A stretch of 64,000 nucleotides of DNA, from positions 24,552,001-24,616,000 of the forward strand of contig OZ316895.1 of the NCBI GenBank assembly GCA_973895155.1, in the 5' to 3' direction. The DNA is from Marsupella aquatica. Lineage: Eukaryota > Marchantiophyta. The notes below the pieces were generated by a model. The model ran no database searches. It saw only the letters and a program-made list of their open reading frames with translations, and had not been told where the DNA came from. The position numbers and the translations under genes are program-made. Positions 30,973-42,622 of this stretch are shown piece by piece. The number at the start of each line of letters is the position of its first letter. Positions within the stretch are counted from its first letter, which is position 1.

Positions 30973-33900
30973 TACGATGAGTCAGCAGCTGCAACTGAGG
31001 ATTGGCACCCAGTTAACTTCACGTAGAAGCTTCCCTCCTAGATGATCCAAATCGCACAAGCCCACCACAACGTCCAGTACGGAGGGGGGGAGGTAGTCAG
31101 GAAGGAGCCGCACATTGCTGATTGCTGGAGACTCGGAACCAAGGAGTCTGGTACAATCCACAACTGTAGATATTCCGAAGCGGAAGGGGGACAGGGCGAC
31201 GAGTAGGAGACTACGAGACAGCAGTCAAACTGTGGCACTGTGCATCAGCGATACAGCCGCGTCGAAAAGATGAGCTGAGACCAGTTCCTTGCAGCGCACG
31301 CGGAAAGGGAACCGGGAAAACTGTACAGTTGTGAGAATTCAGCGGCGCTTCGCAGTTGGATTGTGGGGATGACGACGAGAGGGACGACGGACGACTTGAG
31401 TTGACCTACAGGCGACCTGACCGATCAACGACTGTAATCAGTCACGTTCTCTGTAATGATGTGTGGGTTCGAAGGTGCATGAATAACGAGATAAAGGTGA
31501 CGTGTTTCCGTTCGAGAGAAAAATAAATGATATGATTGCCCTGAGCTGGAGCCCCTTCCATACTTACCTCAACCTTCCAGCAACGCATACAGTACAGAGA
31601 TTTGTGGCACCGGCCAATAGATTTGTGTCAGCTTTCAGTTTCAAGGCAAAGTGTGCCTTGGAAGTTGTTCTCTAATATTAAACGGGAGGTGGTCGATTAT
31701 GTAGTACCTTCTCTAAAGGAGCTCTACTAAATCTTCCTTGAATTTGGGATTGTGTGCGGACAAAAATCTCAGAATATTCTAAGATGGCACAATCCAATAT
31801 GGTAGGACACTTAGTTTTCAAGATCTTCTTTGGAAGACTTTCACAATCATGGTTTTCGTTGCCTAGTTGTGGCCAATAGCTAAGGAGTGCGAGTACTAGG
31901 CAAGATTGGGGTTAGTGCCTGTTTTCGTAGGACGGGCAACATGCAACTGAGCCATTATGCATCATAGATTGAGTTGGCAACCCATTTAGGGAAGTTGATT
32001 GTTAAGGCCACAGTATGATTGTAACAATTGTCAAAAGCTATCGATCAAAGACGTAGAGATGGTGGCTGGATCTTCAGGTGAGCTGAAATAGCATGTGGTG
32101 TCATCTAGATAGGCTTTAATTTGAGCAAATAGGATGGTGTGAGTTGCACGACGGAGATATTGAATGGGTGTTTTGATACTACTTGCAACAGATTTATTAG
32201 CACACAAGGGGAAATCCCTGGGAAAAAATATGGCGAAGATTGAGTGAATGTCAACAACCAGACAAAGACAGTTTCAAGAAGTTTTGCTTTACTTTGTCAA
32301 TGGAGGATTGAAACCTGGGGATGAAATAAGCCCACATGTAAGGGTTTCCAAGCAGTGATCAAGCAAAAGAAATCTTACCATACAAGCTCTAACTAAAGCC
32401 TACTCTTCAGGGCCTAGGGAAACATCCGGACTCCCTACTCAAGCAAGAGCAAGTTTTGACAAATCTCCAAGTAGAATGACATGATATGAAGACCAGTGAG
32501 ACTTGTGGCATGAAGGAAAATAGTAAAGAAAGTTTATTATTCTTTGGTAGTAAGAGTAGCTTTTAGAAAATGATGCTCCCATGCATGGACCACAACGTTG
32601 GTCTTTTGAAACCCCATGGATCACGTTTCCCAAAATTTGAGCTCAATTGGAATAACTTCATGTTCATAAACTATTTTTAGTTTTGACTATGCGCTAGAGG
32701 AGTATGTAAGCTACATTTTCATCAAAGTGACTGAATTTTTGGCCATTTTGGTTGAGTTTATTCATCATGGAATGAGGAGGGGTAATTCTATTAGATTAAT
32801 TTTCATTGTGTGAATATGAAATATTAGGGCTTGTGTTTTTGTATGTCTCCTCCTTCTGTAGTTGCCTTGCCTGTGAGAAACTAAACTTTGTTTTTAGACT
32901 GATAATCATCAAGTTATATATGATGACCATCTCTTCGAAGTTGACAGGATGGACCACCAGGTCGGACACAATGCTCCTGTGGACATCTCTTGTGGTGCCC
33001 ACTGGCTAAAGCTATGAAACTACGGGCACAGCAGTGAACCAAATGAAAAAACACCCTAACAGACCATACTCAGCCAACCAAAACATTTTTCTGGAGGTTG
33101 GAAATGTGCAAATTCTAAGAGACTTTGACGTGCTTTGTATCAACACCAAAGGCACTCTACATGTCAAGCACTCACCCCCATGCCTGGTAGCAATAAGAAA
33201 ATCCAAAAAAGAAAAAAGAAACGACAGAGCAGGAGAGAACATTATTGTGGACGTGAAGCTCCTTATGAATCATTGAACAAGTGCTCCAAATGACAGAGCC
33301 GGAGGGACAAGTGAGTCCTCCTCAAGGTAATTACCTCATTATACGCTGAAGAAATTACATAGCAGAGTAGCCGTGGCAGGATTGCACAGCTTACCGTTTT
33401 GAAGAACATTTACGCAGTCTATCCTGCTGCAGCAAATTATGTCGGCCAGAGTTGAATGGCGATGCCCTGTTTCGATTCTTGAATAGTCAGTGATGAAAGA
33501 CAGCTGTGTTCCGAAAGAGACACATGTGCCATGCTCTAGAAGCTCCCACTAGAGCTGGTGGGCCTGCTCCAAGTCGGAGGAAAGTCGTTTGCCGAGAAGT
33601 GAATGTTGAATCTGTGGATTCTCGGGAGAAGAAGGACGAGATGAAGAAAATTGAAGAACCCGGGTGCAGTTTGGCAGGCAAGTTTGCAGATCTCAAACAA
33701 GTGCTGCTTATCAACAAGTGCATAGGGCAGACTATGCACCATGGCTCTGGATCTGTTGAAGGTGAGGTTGGTTTCATGCTCGAGCAAGTTACCTTGCTTT
33801 TTTGACTTGACTGCTCTTAGTGGTGTTCAAATGCGAATCCAGCAGGAAGCATTGTTGAAGTGGAGCTGCAAATGGCCCCATTCTGTGCACCAGTTCTGTA

Positions 33901-35828
33901 ACATTTGAATTTAGCAGGAGAAGGCTGGAGATTTTTGCATTTACATGCTTCGTGTAGAGTTTTACCTGATTGCCAAGTGTCAAAGCTAATCAGCTGGACA
34001 AGGTAATCCTCTGCGAACTATAAGTTCTCTTGGGACTCATCCTTGTGTGGTAAGTCCATGGTTCTTCACAATTGCTGAACTGCATGGTGACGGAGGAGTT
34101 CTGATTCAGCTAAAATTGGAGCGTGTTGTATTGAGTCCTGCTCTTTCTCACAACATCTGTCTACTGAAGGAGCAGAAATGTCTGCGAACTGGTGCATTGT
34201 TGGGTCTTGAACATGAACCTTCATTTACAGATAGCAGATAGTACACAGAACGCCAGACTAAACCTGGCAGTTATTTAATGTTTTGGGTTCTAAATGAGAA
34301 CATTTCTGTAATTCTGAATCGAGGCTAGTAATCTACATTTTAGTGAACTATTTGACAAGTTTGCAGCTAGAACTACAGTTGGATTTTGTAATAGAATAGG
34401 TGTATCTCCTTTGGATCCATTGCAATATGAGATACCATCTCATCGGACTGAAAGTGACAGATTCCAATGGTGTACTACCACATTGCTAATTGAGCGCACG
34501 AAGAAATACCAGAAGATACCAGGAAGCTTGTAAAACGAATCTTGTTCCCCCTTTACCGTTTTGTCTCCACATTTTGTTATTGTCAGTTTGGCGTTATCAA
34601 CACAGTTTATGGGCTTTACATGTAAAAGGACACGGGCGTTATGAAAGTTGAGGATTCAACTCGTGTTGAGCTCCGCTTCTCCCGCTCCTTGCTCGTTTCT
34701 GTTCCCTCTTTCCAATTCTTTGGGTTTCCCACTCTGTTTGGGGAAGCACTTATGGAGACACATTTATGTATTGGATAATGATGGTCTGGGTATGCCTAGA
34801 AGGTTAAGAAAAGTTGACCAACTATAGCCAGAAAGGTTTTCCAAGCATTCTGAGAGCAGGGTTCTAACTAGAACTCCAGTTTAGTCTGTCATCATATTAC
34901 ATAAACGTGATAGGGGGACAAAATAATGATCATGACGTTTGAACCCCAGTTTAGACTGTCATTATATTACATAAATGTGAAACGGGAAAAATCATTGATC
35001 ATGACGTTCCTGGAGAACATTATGGAAAATAACAGGGACCTCCAAAAATAGTAACACACTGGTACCCAAATTATGTCCACTGAGTACACTCGGAAAAAGG
35101 GAGAGCAATAATCAATTGAGTATTTCCACATTCACATGACAACTTAGTGCTCTAAATACATTGTTTTTTGTGTCTCATATCGCACTATGAGTTTTAGAAG
35201 TGTGTACACAATCATCACACTTCCATTTAGCTTAGCTACCCATTCACAACGATGAAATTCTTTTGAAGAAATGTACATGACTCATGAATAAAAAAGGCAC
35301 TCACATGTACATAAGATATCAACAGTTTCACGAGAATTGTCTAAATTTACAGGAACTTCAATTCGCACACAAACGAGCTTGAAGTACTCTTGTACATGCA
35401 TTAGCTGATCCTAGCCACGATTCAAATGTACTTCTATTTTATTCCGCACTACAGTAGCTGTACACGAACTCTGTGGGGTTACACTCAACATTTGATCAGG
35501 TACCTAAATGACACGGGTCAAAGAAAGCAAGCAAAAACTGTCAGCATACATAGGGATATTGAGAAACTCTGTAAACGCTTGGCTGACCAAAGCCATGTAG
35601 AAGATCGGACACATTTTGCCGCTCTGAGATCACTTGATACCCGATGCACTTGGGCAAAATTATAAATGCCAGTTTTCTCGAAATGTATTCTGGATTTTGC
35701 TCCAATCCGGGCGTCGAGAAGCGTGGACAATTTAGAGAAGGATATCTTCAGCATTATGGAAATGATGTTTCCAGAGCAGGACCTTCACATTCAATAATTT
35801 GGTTAAGCTTCCTCGGTTTCTTGGGTGG
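30973..35828. other. Intergenic, no confident gene
   Basis: No long ORF. The 99-codon ORF at 33506-33805 is Lys/Glu-rich but without a domain I know. The one clear structure is the 70-bp duplication at 34871-35007. Confidence 0.45.
34871..35007. repeat. ~70-bp tandem duplication
   Basis: GAACTCCAGTTTAGTCTGTC... and GAACCCCAGTTTAGACTGTC... each run to GATCATGACGTT, with scattered substitutions. Confidence 0.85.
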
Positions 35829-36320
35829 TCAGTCATCTTCGTTCCACATCCTGGACTCCTTGAATGCCTTCCTACATTCCATGAGAATGTCTGCGGGAGC
35901 AGCTGTGGTTACCACCACCGTCACCCTGTGTCTCATGATGTTGCACTGCACAGACTTCACTCCCTCCATCTCATTCAGAGGAACTTTGATTGAATCCTCA
36001 CAGCCACTGCAACAGATTGGGATCTTCATCACGACCTCCGTTTCCTTGTTGGCATAACCATACGAATTGTCCGGTAGACGACCAAAGTGATAAGGGTCAG
36101 GTTGGTAAGGGTAGGGAAAGTAGGGAGAGTAGTAAGGACTTGTCGTAAAGGTTGGGTACTCCTGTTTCTCTGCTTCACTGGCCCCACTTGAAGTTGAGTA
36201 TTCATCGTTGTCAGTCTCATTCGTGCTTCGTGACTGTTCCTCATCTTCGCCCTCGTCGTCGTCCCTGGGAATCCAGACGGGCTCCGCCTTCCCGTAGAAC
36301 AATTCCCTCATGGGCAACAT
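35829..36320 (-). CDS. HMA-domain protein 2
   Basis: A single-exon gene of about 163 residues, starting MLPMRELFYGKAEPVW at the ATG 36318-36320, by alignment with the siblings. The linker differs from HMA 1: acidic and Ser/Asn-rich, then a Tyr/Pro-rich stretch (SPYYSPYFPYPYQPDPYHFG). The HMA domain begins at TEVVMKIPICCSGCEDSIK, with CSGC as the metal-binding CxxC, then GVKSVQCN and VTVVVTTAAPADIL. The tail KESRMWNEDD matches the family. Same strand as HMA 1, 5.2 kb away, so the two probably arose by local duplication. No membrane segment or CaaX box. Confidence 0.88.
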   Translation of the reverse strand: MLPMRELFYGKAEPVWIPRDDDEGEDEEQSRSTNETDNDEYSTSSGASEAEKQEYPTFTTSPYYSPYFPYPYQPDPYHFGRLPDNSYGYANKETEVVMKIPICCSGCEDSIKVPLNEMEGVKSVQCNIMRHRVTVVVTTAAPADILMECRKAFKESRMWNEDD

Positions 36321-36456
36321 CTTGCTGTGGCGAAATTGACTCAGCTGAAGAAAATGTATGTCACAAGACCTTTTCGACTTTTGCAATAGAGGCAAAGCAG
36401 CGAATTCGTTTCTAAGAACGGCACTGGAGAACGTGTTGAAAGAAAGTTTGCCATCT

Positions 36457-36465
36457 CATATATAC
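36457..36465 (-). promoter_or_regulatory. Probable TATA box of HMA gene 2
   Basis: TATATAT-type sequence about 140 bp upstream of the chosen start on the minus strand. Confidence 0.45.
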
Positions 36466-36550
36466 TGTACAGGTATGCAAGGCAGACGCGATGAAAACAA
36501 TCGATGCATGGGCAACAATCTTCCTGATTACTCTGTTCAGGTTGTCTTCC

Positions 36551-36922
36551 TGGATACGATGATGGAAGCTCTTCCTTGTCATCAGTTGGCTTGGAGGGAA
36601 AGGAGAATATTAGCGCCTAGTTTTGTTCGCTTGTGTATATTTAGTATGTAACACACACAGACACAGAGATGCACATCACAGCTGTTCTGACCCAGACGGC
36701 TAGTCGAACAAGAACTTGGAACCACAACGCGGGAACAAGCAAACTTCTTGACCACTCGGCTCACAGGTGCCTTGTCGGACACGATTATGGAAGCTCATCC
36801 TCGTCACTCAATTGGCTTCGAGGGAACGAGTGTGTTCAGTGCTCGCTTGTCGATATTGTGACACCCACCGACACAGTGGTGCACATCATTGCTCTCCTCA
36901 CCAAGGTGGCTTGCTGAACAAG
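36551..36922. repeat. Diverged ~150-160 bp tandem duplication upstream of HMA gene 2
   Basis: 36551-36714 and 36776-36922 share GATACGATGATGGAAGCTC / GACACGATTATGGAAGCTC, TTGGCTT[GC]GAGGGAA, GTTCGCTTGT/GCTCGCTTGT, a CACxCACCGACACAG-like phrase, TGCACATCA and GAACAAGAA in order. An expressed non-coding role is possible but not shown. Confidence 0.7.
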
Positions 36923-36983
36923 AAGATTGAATGGCTTGTTGAACAAGAAGATTGAATGGCTTGTTGAACAAGAAGATTGAAGC
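36909..36983. repeat. 25-bp tandem repeat x3
   Basis: GCTTG[CT]TGAACAAGAAGATT plus GAATG is repeated three times, the last unit truncated. It continues from the end of the 36551-36922 duplication. Confidence 0.9.
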
Positions 36984-39742
36984 TCAGCAGTGACTGTCAC
37001 TTCTTTGGCTGTAAGGGGGACACAGTAACCATTTTTTGTTGTTTTGTGAACATTTTGAGTTGAGATTCCATGTTGGGGCCCCGAATCTTAACGTGTAGTG
37101 GGTGTTTTCCGTAGCGGGTCAACCGTTTCCGATAAAAGGGTATTTCCGCCCCAACCAACTTCCTTACAATGCTCTTAGCTTACTCGACAGCAGTGTGAAC
37201 TTTTACGGAGTACTAACAAATTGTCGTTATCTGGACAGACTAGCGACCGAAAGGGCCCGTCACGGTATTGTATTGATTTGGCTCCATATTAAAACAGAAT
37301 CCATTCCTTGGGGTTCTCGAAGAATTTGCAAGCACCGCAACAGAAATTGAGGGAGACTAGTCAATTGCCCAAATCGCTGCCACTCTTGGTTGCGTTTGTA
37401 GTATGGGATACATCTTGAAATTCCCACCTATTTCTGTTGACATGCAGTGGAGATTGGCTGTCAGGAAGTTATTACTCGTGGGAAGTTATCACGGCAGTTG
37501 AAATAGAAGTTTAGGGGTAGAACTAAGGTAGATCCAGTCAAGAGTGTACACAATTTATGTAGAAGATTCTTAAGATGCAGTCTCTTCAATGATGGAAGGC
37601 TTCCTTCGCCGGGCGACTCCAGGCTTTTTCCATTTTTGTACAACCAAAGTTAGGGGCAAGAACAGATGTATAGCTGTAGATTGAAGGACTGAAGAACACG
37701 ATTCAACGGTTACTCGATCTTAAACAACCAATTCGACGATAGCAAATTAAAATCTGGCTGATTAATACCTGTACGGATTTGGAGCTGAAATTCGTTCCTT
37801 CAGATAGCCCCTGCTCTATGTCAATATTTGGTGCTCAGTTTGAAATTTTGAAAATTGATTCAAAAGCCATCGCAGTATTAGCTACCCCGAGGAAAGTTCA
37901 GGTCAGGTTCTGGTTGGTACAGTTTGCGAGTGGCCATCTAAAGGATAGAATGAAGTGTTGCGATCAAAATTCTTCCATGAATCTTTAGATTTGGAGCAAT
38001 TTGAAACAGTAGCTCGACCACTACTGGCTACCTCAATTATCGACGTTGTGAGAAAATCACAGTGCGCGAACAGGATGAGAGCGGTAGACGGCTTTAGCGT
38101 TTACGTACAAGCAAGGTAGCAACAGCCTTTTGGGACTGTTCTCACTGTCTTAATTGCTGTACAATATAGTACCTTGTAAAGCCTGTAAACAGTCTGATCT
38201 GCTCGACTACGGATGCCCGAAACGAAAGCCTTAAGCCCACTTCCCAGCTGCTGCCGTTAGCACTTAAATATTAAGACCGATGGAGCTCAACTATTAAGAC
38301 CTCCGACCATAAGACCTCGGACCATAAGTTGAGTACAGCCCCTGTAAACTTGCACCAAGGCATTTGATTTTTGCACATGTGGTGTCTATCAGATAAGCCC
38401 GCTCTGACCTGCTTCCGACCACTGTGGTACTGCACATCAAGATGACAAATGAACTTTTCAATGCTCCTCTTAGAAACCTTTCGTCTCTCCCTGCTTCTTG
38501 GTGTTTTGTTAGGTTTCACTACAGTAGTTTTCTTCCGAATCTAAGATTGAGAATACCCCAGAGAATACCTCCATGAAGCATGCTCCTGATTAGGCCAAAC
38601 GAAATTCAATTCCAAAATCGAGCTGGGTGGGTAGTGAAGGTCAGATTCAAAGAAAATGGTGAACTCAAGAGTCCAAGAGAAAGGAGAGGTAGCTGTGGTC
38701 CAAGAGGAGTCCTAAGAAAAGTGTAATGGTCAATGACCAATAGAATGGGAATATGTGAGATACGCCTAGACCCTTGTGAGATACAGTTGCTGGGTTTCAC
38801 ACCAAACAGGTGAGACGGGAAGGTCAACTCTTTCCAAAGAGACACTAGAGTGAGAGGGCTGGCAAAATAGGAACACTACCAAATATACTCTTGACCCAGA
38901 CCCCTGGTTCGCCCACTCTAGGTAATCGGATGGATTTCAAAGAATTTGCACCACGCAACTATTTTCCAGGAGCATCTACTTGTGTCACATTTTCACCCTT
39001 TTAGACAAAGAATAGATGGTGGAGCTTGAGAGAGTCATGGATGGAATTTCTTCAAATGATCAAGATCCCTAGGAGGTAAAGTACAGTGGGTTGAATTTCA
39101 CTCAAAGTGACCCTAAGTAAGGCCAAGCACTGAAAATGAAATCCCCCAATTGCAGAGCTTGACATGCTTTGGAAAACTAAGTGGAAAATTAATTAAAACA
39201 ACCTCAAATGTCAAAAGCAAAGCCCGGATAGACCTCTAGGTTGTCAAAATGCTCCCATGGATATCTGCAACTCAGATAAACCACAGTTTACTCACAATGT
39301 CACATAGAATATTCCTAATTAGTCCATCCCAATTGTATGGTTTCCATCTACAGTCCATCATTTTCCCCCAATGTCACATCAAAAACTTGCCACACAAAGT
39401 GTTTATATTGCAGTGCCTAATATCAAATGGCATCCAATGGGGGATACACGATCCCAATTGCAGGAGACCTACTAGTTGGGCAGAAACAAGGAGAAACCCC
39501 AGGAAGACCAAAAGAGCTCAAAGACCCAAGAGCCCCCAGCGGAAACCCCCACTGCAGCGGCTAGAAGCAAAAACCCTAGAAGTCTACCTATCCGCAACAT
39601 TGTAGAGCTCTGGGCTGAACTGCAATAGAGACCAAAAGCATCAAATCTGACACGTAAAGCATGCTTGAACAAGGCACTCCCTTACAATTGCTTACCAACA
39701 CAAGTTTCTGTGGGAGAGTGCAATCAGAATTTGATAGTTTGA
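36984..39742. other. Intergenic, nothing recognised
   Basis: No ORF with convincing composition, no repeat unit and no RNA gene recognised. Confidence 0.45.
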
Positions 39743-39985
39743 GAGCCCACTGTCATTGATACTGGGTCGTCATATACTTCTCAGCTGCCCACTATAGCTG
39801 CTCTGTGTAAGTCCAGCTTCAGGTCTGTTCTCTGTCCTCCTGACCAAAGATGGCACTCTGTAATTGTATTTGAAGAATTGCAAGAGGGGCCCAATAGACC
39901 TCTTTCACACTTGGTGGTGGACGATTCCTTGATATACTTCGTTGGAGACAGAAAAATTAGAAATGTAAAATATGTGCTAATGTAA
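39743..39985 (+). pseudogene. Fragment resembling a pepsin-type (A1) aspartic protease
   Basis: An 80-codon open stretch after a TGA begins EPTVIDTGSSYTSQLP, very like the second catalytic motif of plant nepenthesin-type proteases (VIDSGTxxTxLP), followed by a helix and further residues that no longer match clearly. A few upstream codons (SVGECNQNLIV) may be the preceding strand. The first lobe and the rest of the second are absent. It lies just upstream of the retroelement, but the motif type (DTGSS) is A1 rather than retroviral. Evidence is one motif. Confidence 0.35.
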
Positions 39986-40350
39986 CGAATTGAAGGGACA
40001 GCATTCCAGTCTAACCGATAGCCTGCTAGCGAAAGTAGCCACCCTTCTTGGGACACAATAAGTTTAAAGATGCTACTGGAGGTCCCCTACATGTCAAGTG
40101 GCAGTGAGATTTTTTATTATCGAAGTGAGACTTGTAAAGGAACCGTCGTTGTCCAGAACTGTTCAAAAAATAGAACAACACTAAAATCAAGTAAGAAAAA
40201 ACCTCTAGATCATACATATTTGTGCATAAAAAGCATAACAGATATTTTGTCATTTCCAACAGTCCGTCAAATCAATGACACGGAACACCTAAGGGTTGCA
40301 TTAGCCAACCATTATTTAACACGTAATGTGTCCAACAACCTTGTGTAGGA

Positions 40351-41218
40351 TCTCCACCAAGGCACCTACTTTTCGTCCCTGATAAATTGTCCAATATTTC
40401 TGCACCTATCTTCTTCTCCATTACATGCTTCCACTGGTTTGGCTATCCCAGTACCAATTTCCAGTGGTAGAGACGATAGTATTGCTACAGATTGTGTGAC
40501 CAGAGCTACACTTGATTCTGGTCATGCTGCTCCATCTTTCCTGGCTATGCTGTTGAGTGGGAAGACCGTGGACACTAACTCCCTTCACAAGGTACCTCAT
40601 CATTTGCCAAAAGTGGTGCCTAGTGATAGGACTTTAGTTTCCACCACCATTGCCATTGTTGACAACAGGAATTCAGCGGTCAAGTTGGAGGGTCACACTC
40701 AAGTGGTCATGCTAGACACAGGCGCTCAACCAGTGATATTGGGCATTCAGTTTGCCAAGAAGATGGGATTGCTGACTGATCATTTACAGCGTGGCACATT
40801 TGGACTGTTAGTGGCACTATGGAGGGTGTGCTGGGTGAGCGTTCTACTTTACTCACTCTCACTTTTAATGGAGGTACAGATCAGGAATTGCATTTCCCAG
40901 TCAAATGTTTGGTTACCAATGCCACTACGTATGATGTGCCAGGAGGCTTTGTTCCCACCAGGTTTTACCATTGACAACTGGCATGAGCATGCATACTACA
41001 GAGTTGATTGGCATACGGATGGCTCACACTTGGGCTATATTCCACTTGATTTGCATGGTGCCCATACACCTATGGCTCACCACTGTGTGTTGAAAGCAGT
41101 GCACACAGCTACCTATGTCAACCACCCATTGCAGGATTGGATTGAGGAGGATGATGATGAGGTGGCTATTGCACATGCTGCTGCACGTATAGCAGCACTT
41201 TCCAGCAACGTGGATCAT
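40351..41218 (+). pseudogene. Retropepsin (aspartic protease) region, frameshifted
   Basis: The open frame starts at or before 40351. QVVMLDTGAQPVILG, encoded at about 40700-40743, carries the retroviral D-T-G-A active site. From about 40795 the protease continues in a different frame: WTVSGTMEGVLGERSTL, then LTFNGG and VKCLVTNATTYDV, ending at a TGA near 40973. The initial frame carries only shadow sequence there and recovers sense again from FTIDNWHEHAYYRVD onward. At least two indels are therefore needed. The tail to 41218 (DDDEVAIAHAAARI...) is a linker to the methyltransferase. TAA at 41219-41221 closes it. Confidence 0.7.
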
Positions 41219-41221
41219 TAA

Positions 41222-42619
41222 CCAGAGGTGGTACAACGGCTCCAAGCAGCCCATGGACCTTTGGTGGCTGCATTGCAAAAATTTGAGGACCTTGGGCAGC
41301 ACAATGGCCAACCAATAGCCCCAATCTTGAGCGCACCAGTTACATGGACTCCTCCTCCGGATGGCCTTACATTGCTTGAGCTTTTTGGTGGCATTTCTAC
41401 AGGCCTGGAAGCTCTCATACAGTCTGGCATGGTGGTGAAGCAGTACATCTATGTGGACATTGATCCAGGTGCAAGGCAAGTGGCTGAATCCCGTCTACTG
41501 GAATTTTCAGAGCGATTTCCCCAGCAGTTTCCACACAGTGCATGGAAGTCTGCATTTTCTTTCTTTCCTCCAGATATCCAGCTTGTCCAGCACTGGCACT
41601 TAACCCTTCTTGGCTCCCTTGATTTGATCATAGCTGGTTGGGAATGCCAAGGGTTTTCAGCTGCTGGTCATGGTGGTGGACTGCATGATTCTCGTTCTGG
41701 CCTTTTCACAACATTGGTTCAGATTCTCACCTGGGCTCAATCCCTTTATCCTGCTGTTGGTTATATCATTGAGAATACTCCATCTCAGTTTGACCAACGT
41801 CCACAGGTCAAAGAGGATTTCAGTGTGGTCCAGCACTACTTGGGACCACCCCTTCTCATTGATGCAGTGCACTATGGTTCTTATGCACATCGTCTTCGTA
41901 ACTTTTGGATTAACTTTGCACCACCTTCCTTGTTGGAGTTAGCTCTTCACCACACATCCAGGGACACTAACCTCACAGCGGACCAGATTTTGGATCCTGA
42001 CAGTTCTTGCCAACCAGTTACACAGCAAGAGCCAGCACCTTGGTATCCAGCCAATACCATTGGACAGCCCCGTGCTGCTTGGCCTACATTTGTATCCTCT
42101 CCAGGTGCACATGCCTTTCAAGGTGATGGTCCTGGCCTGGTTTATCGACATTCTACCGGTACTTGGGATGAACCTAGTCTTGAGGAGAGAGAACGGGCTA
42201 TGGGCTTCCAATCCGGTACTACAGGCCACACCCAAATCACTAGGCTGGTCAGGAATGCTTTACTTGGCAGGGTAATGGATCTTAAGGCTCTCACTTGGCT
42301 TCTGGTCACTTGCATCCTTTTTCAGATGTACATTCATCCAGCATCTGGAGCTCCAGCCCTACCACTCCACAGTGCTGCTACATGGCATCCAGACCAGGTG
42401 CACTTACCTCTGTCCAACACTCACCACTTCAGTCCAAGTGTTGGGGGGGAGGAGGTCCCTTGTAATGTGGCTGATATTATTTTTGAGTTTCATGGTGTGG
42501 ATCAGACCAGAGCAACAGATACAACAGACCTTGGAGAGGCCTCATCACCTTATCAACAGCATGCTAGCAGCTTGGATAGTGGAGAGGCTGGCACTTCTGG
42601 CTCTTCAAGCACAAGTACA
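41222..42619 (+). pseudogene. C5-cytosine DNA methyltransferase domain of the retroelement
   Basis: The frame is open from the TAA at 41219 to the TAA at 42620. Counting from GTG 41228: LTLLELFGGISTGLEAL (47-63) is motif I, YVDIDPGARQVAESRL (75-90) motif II, IIAGWECQGFSAAGHGGG (134-151) motif IV, YIIENTPSQ (179-187) motif VI (ENV), GSYAHRLRNFWI (217-228) motif VIII, and RERAMGFQ...VRNALLGRVM (321-350) motifs IX-X. The catalytic Cys is present, but the usual Pro before it is Glu (WECQ in place of PCQ). The AHRLRNFW wording is closest to DNMT3/DRM-type enzymes. It probably methylated its own or host DNA when active. A hydrophobic, Pro-rich linker then leads to the reverse transcriptase. Confidence 0.8.
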
Positions 42620-42622
42620 TAA

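Noticed and set aside
36909-36983. CRISPR-like look of the 25-bp repeats
   Set aside because: Units are contiguous without spacers and the context is a plant nuclear genome; a simple tandem repeat.
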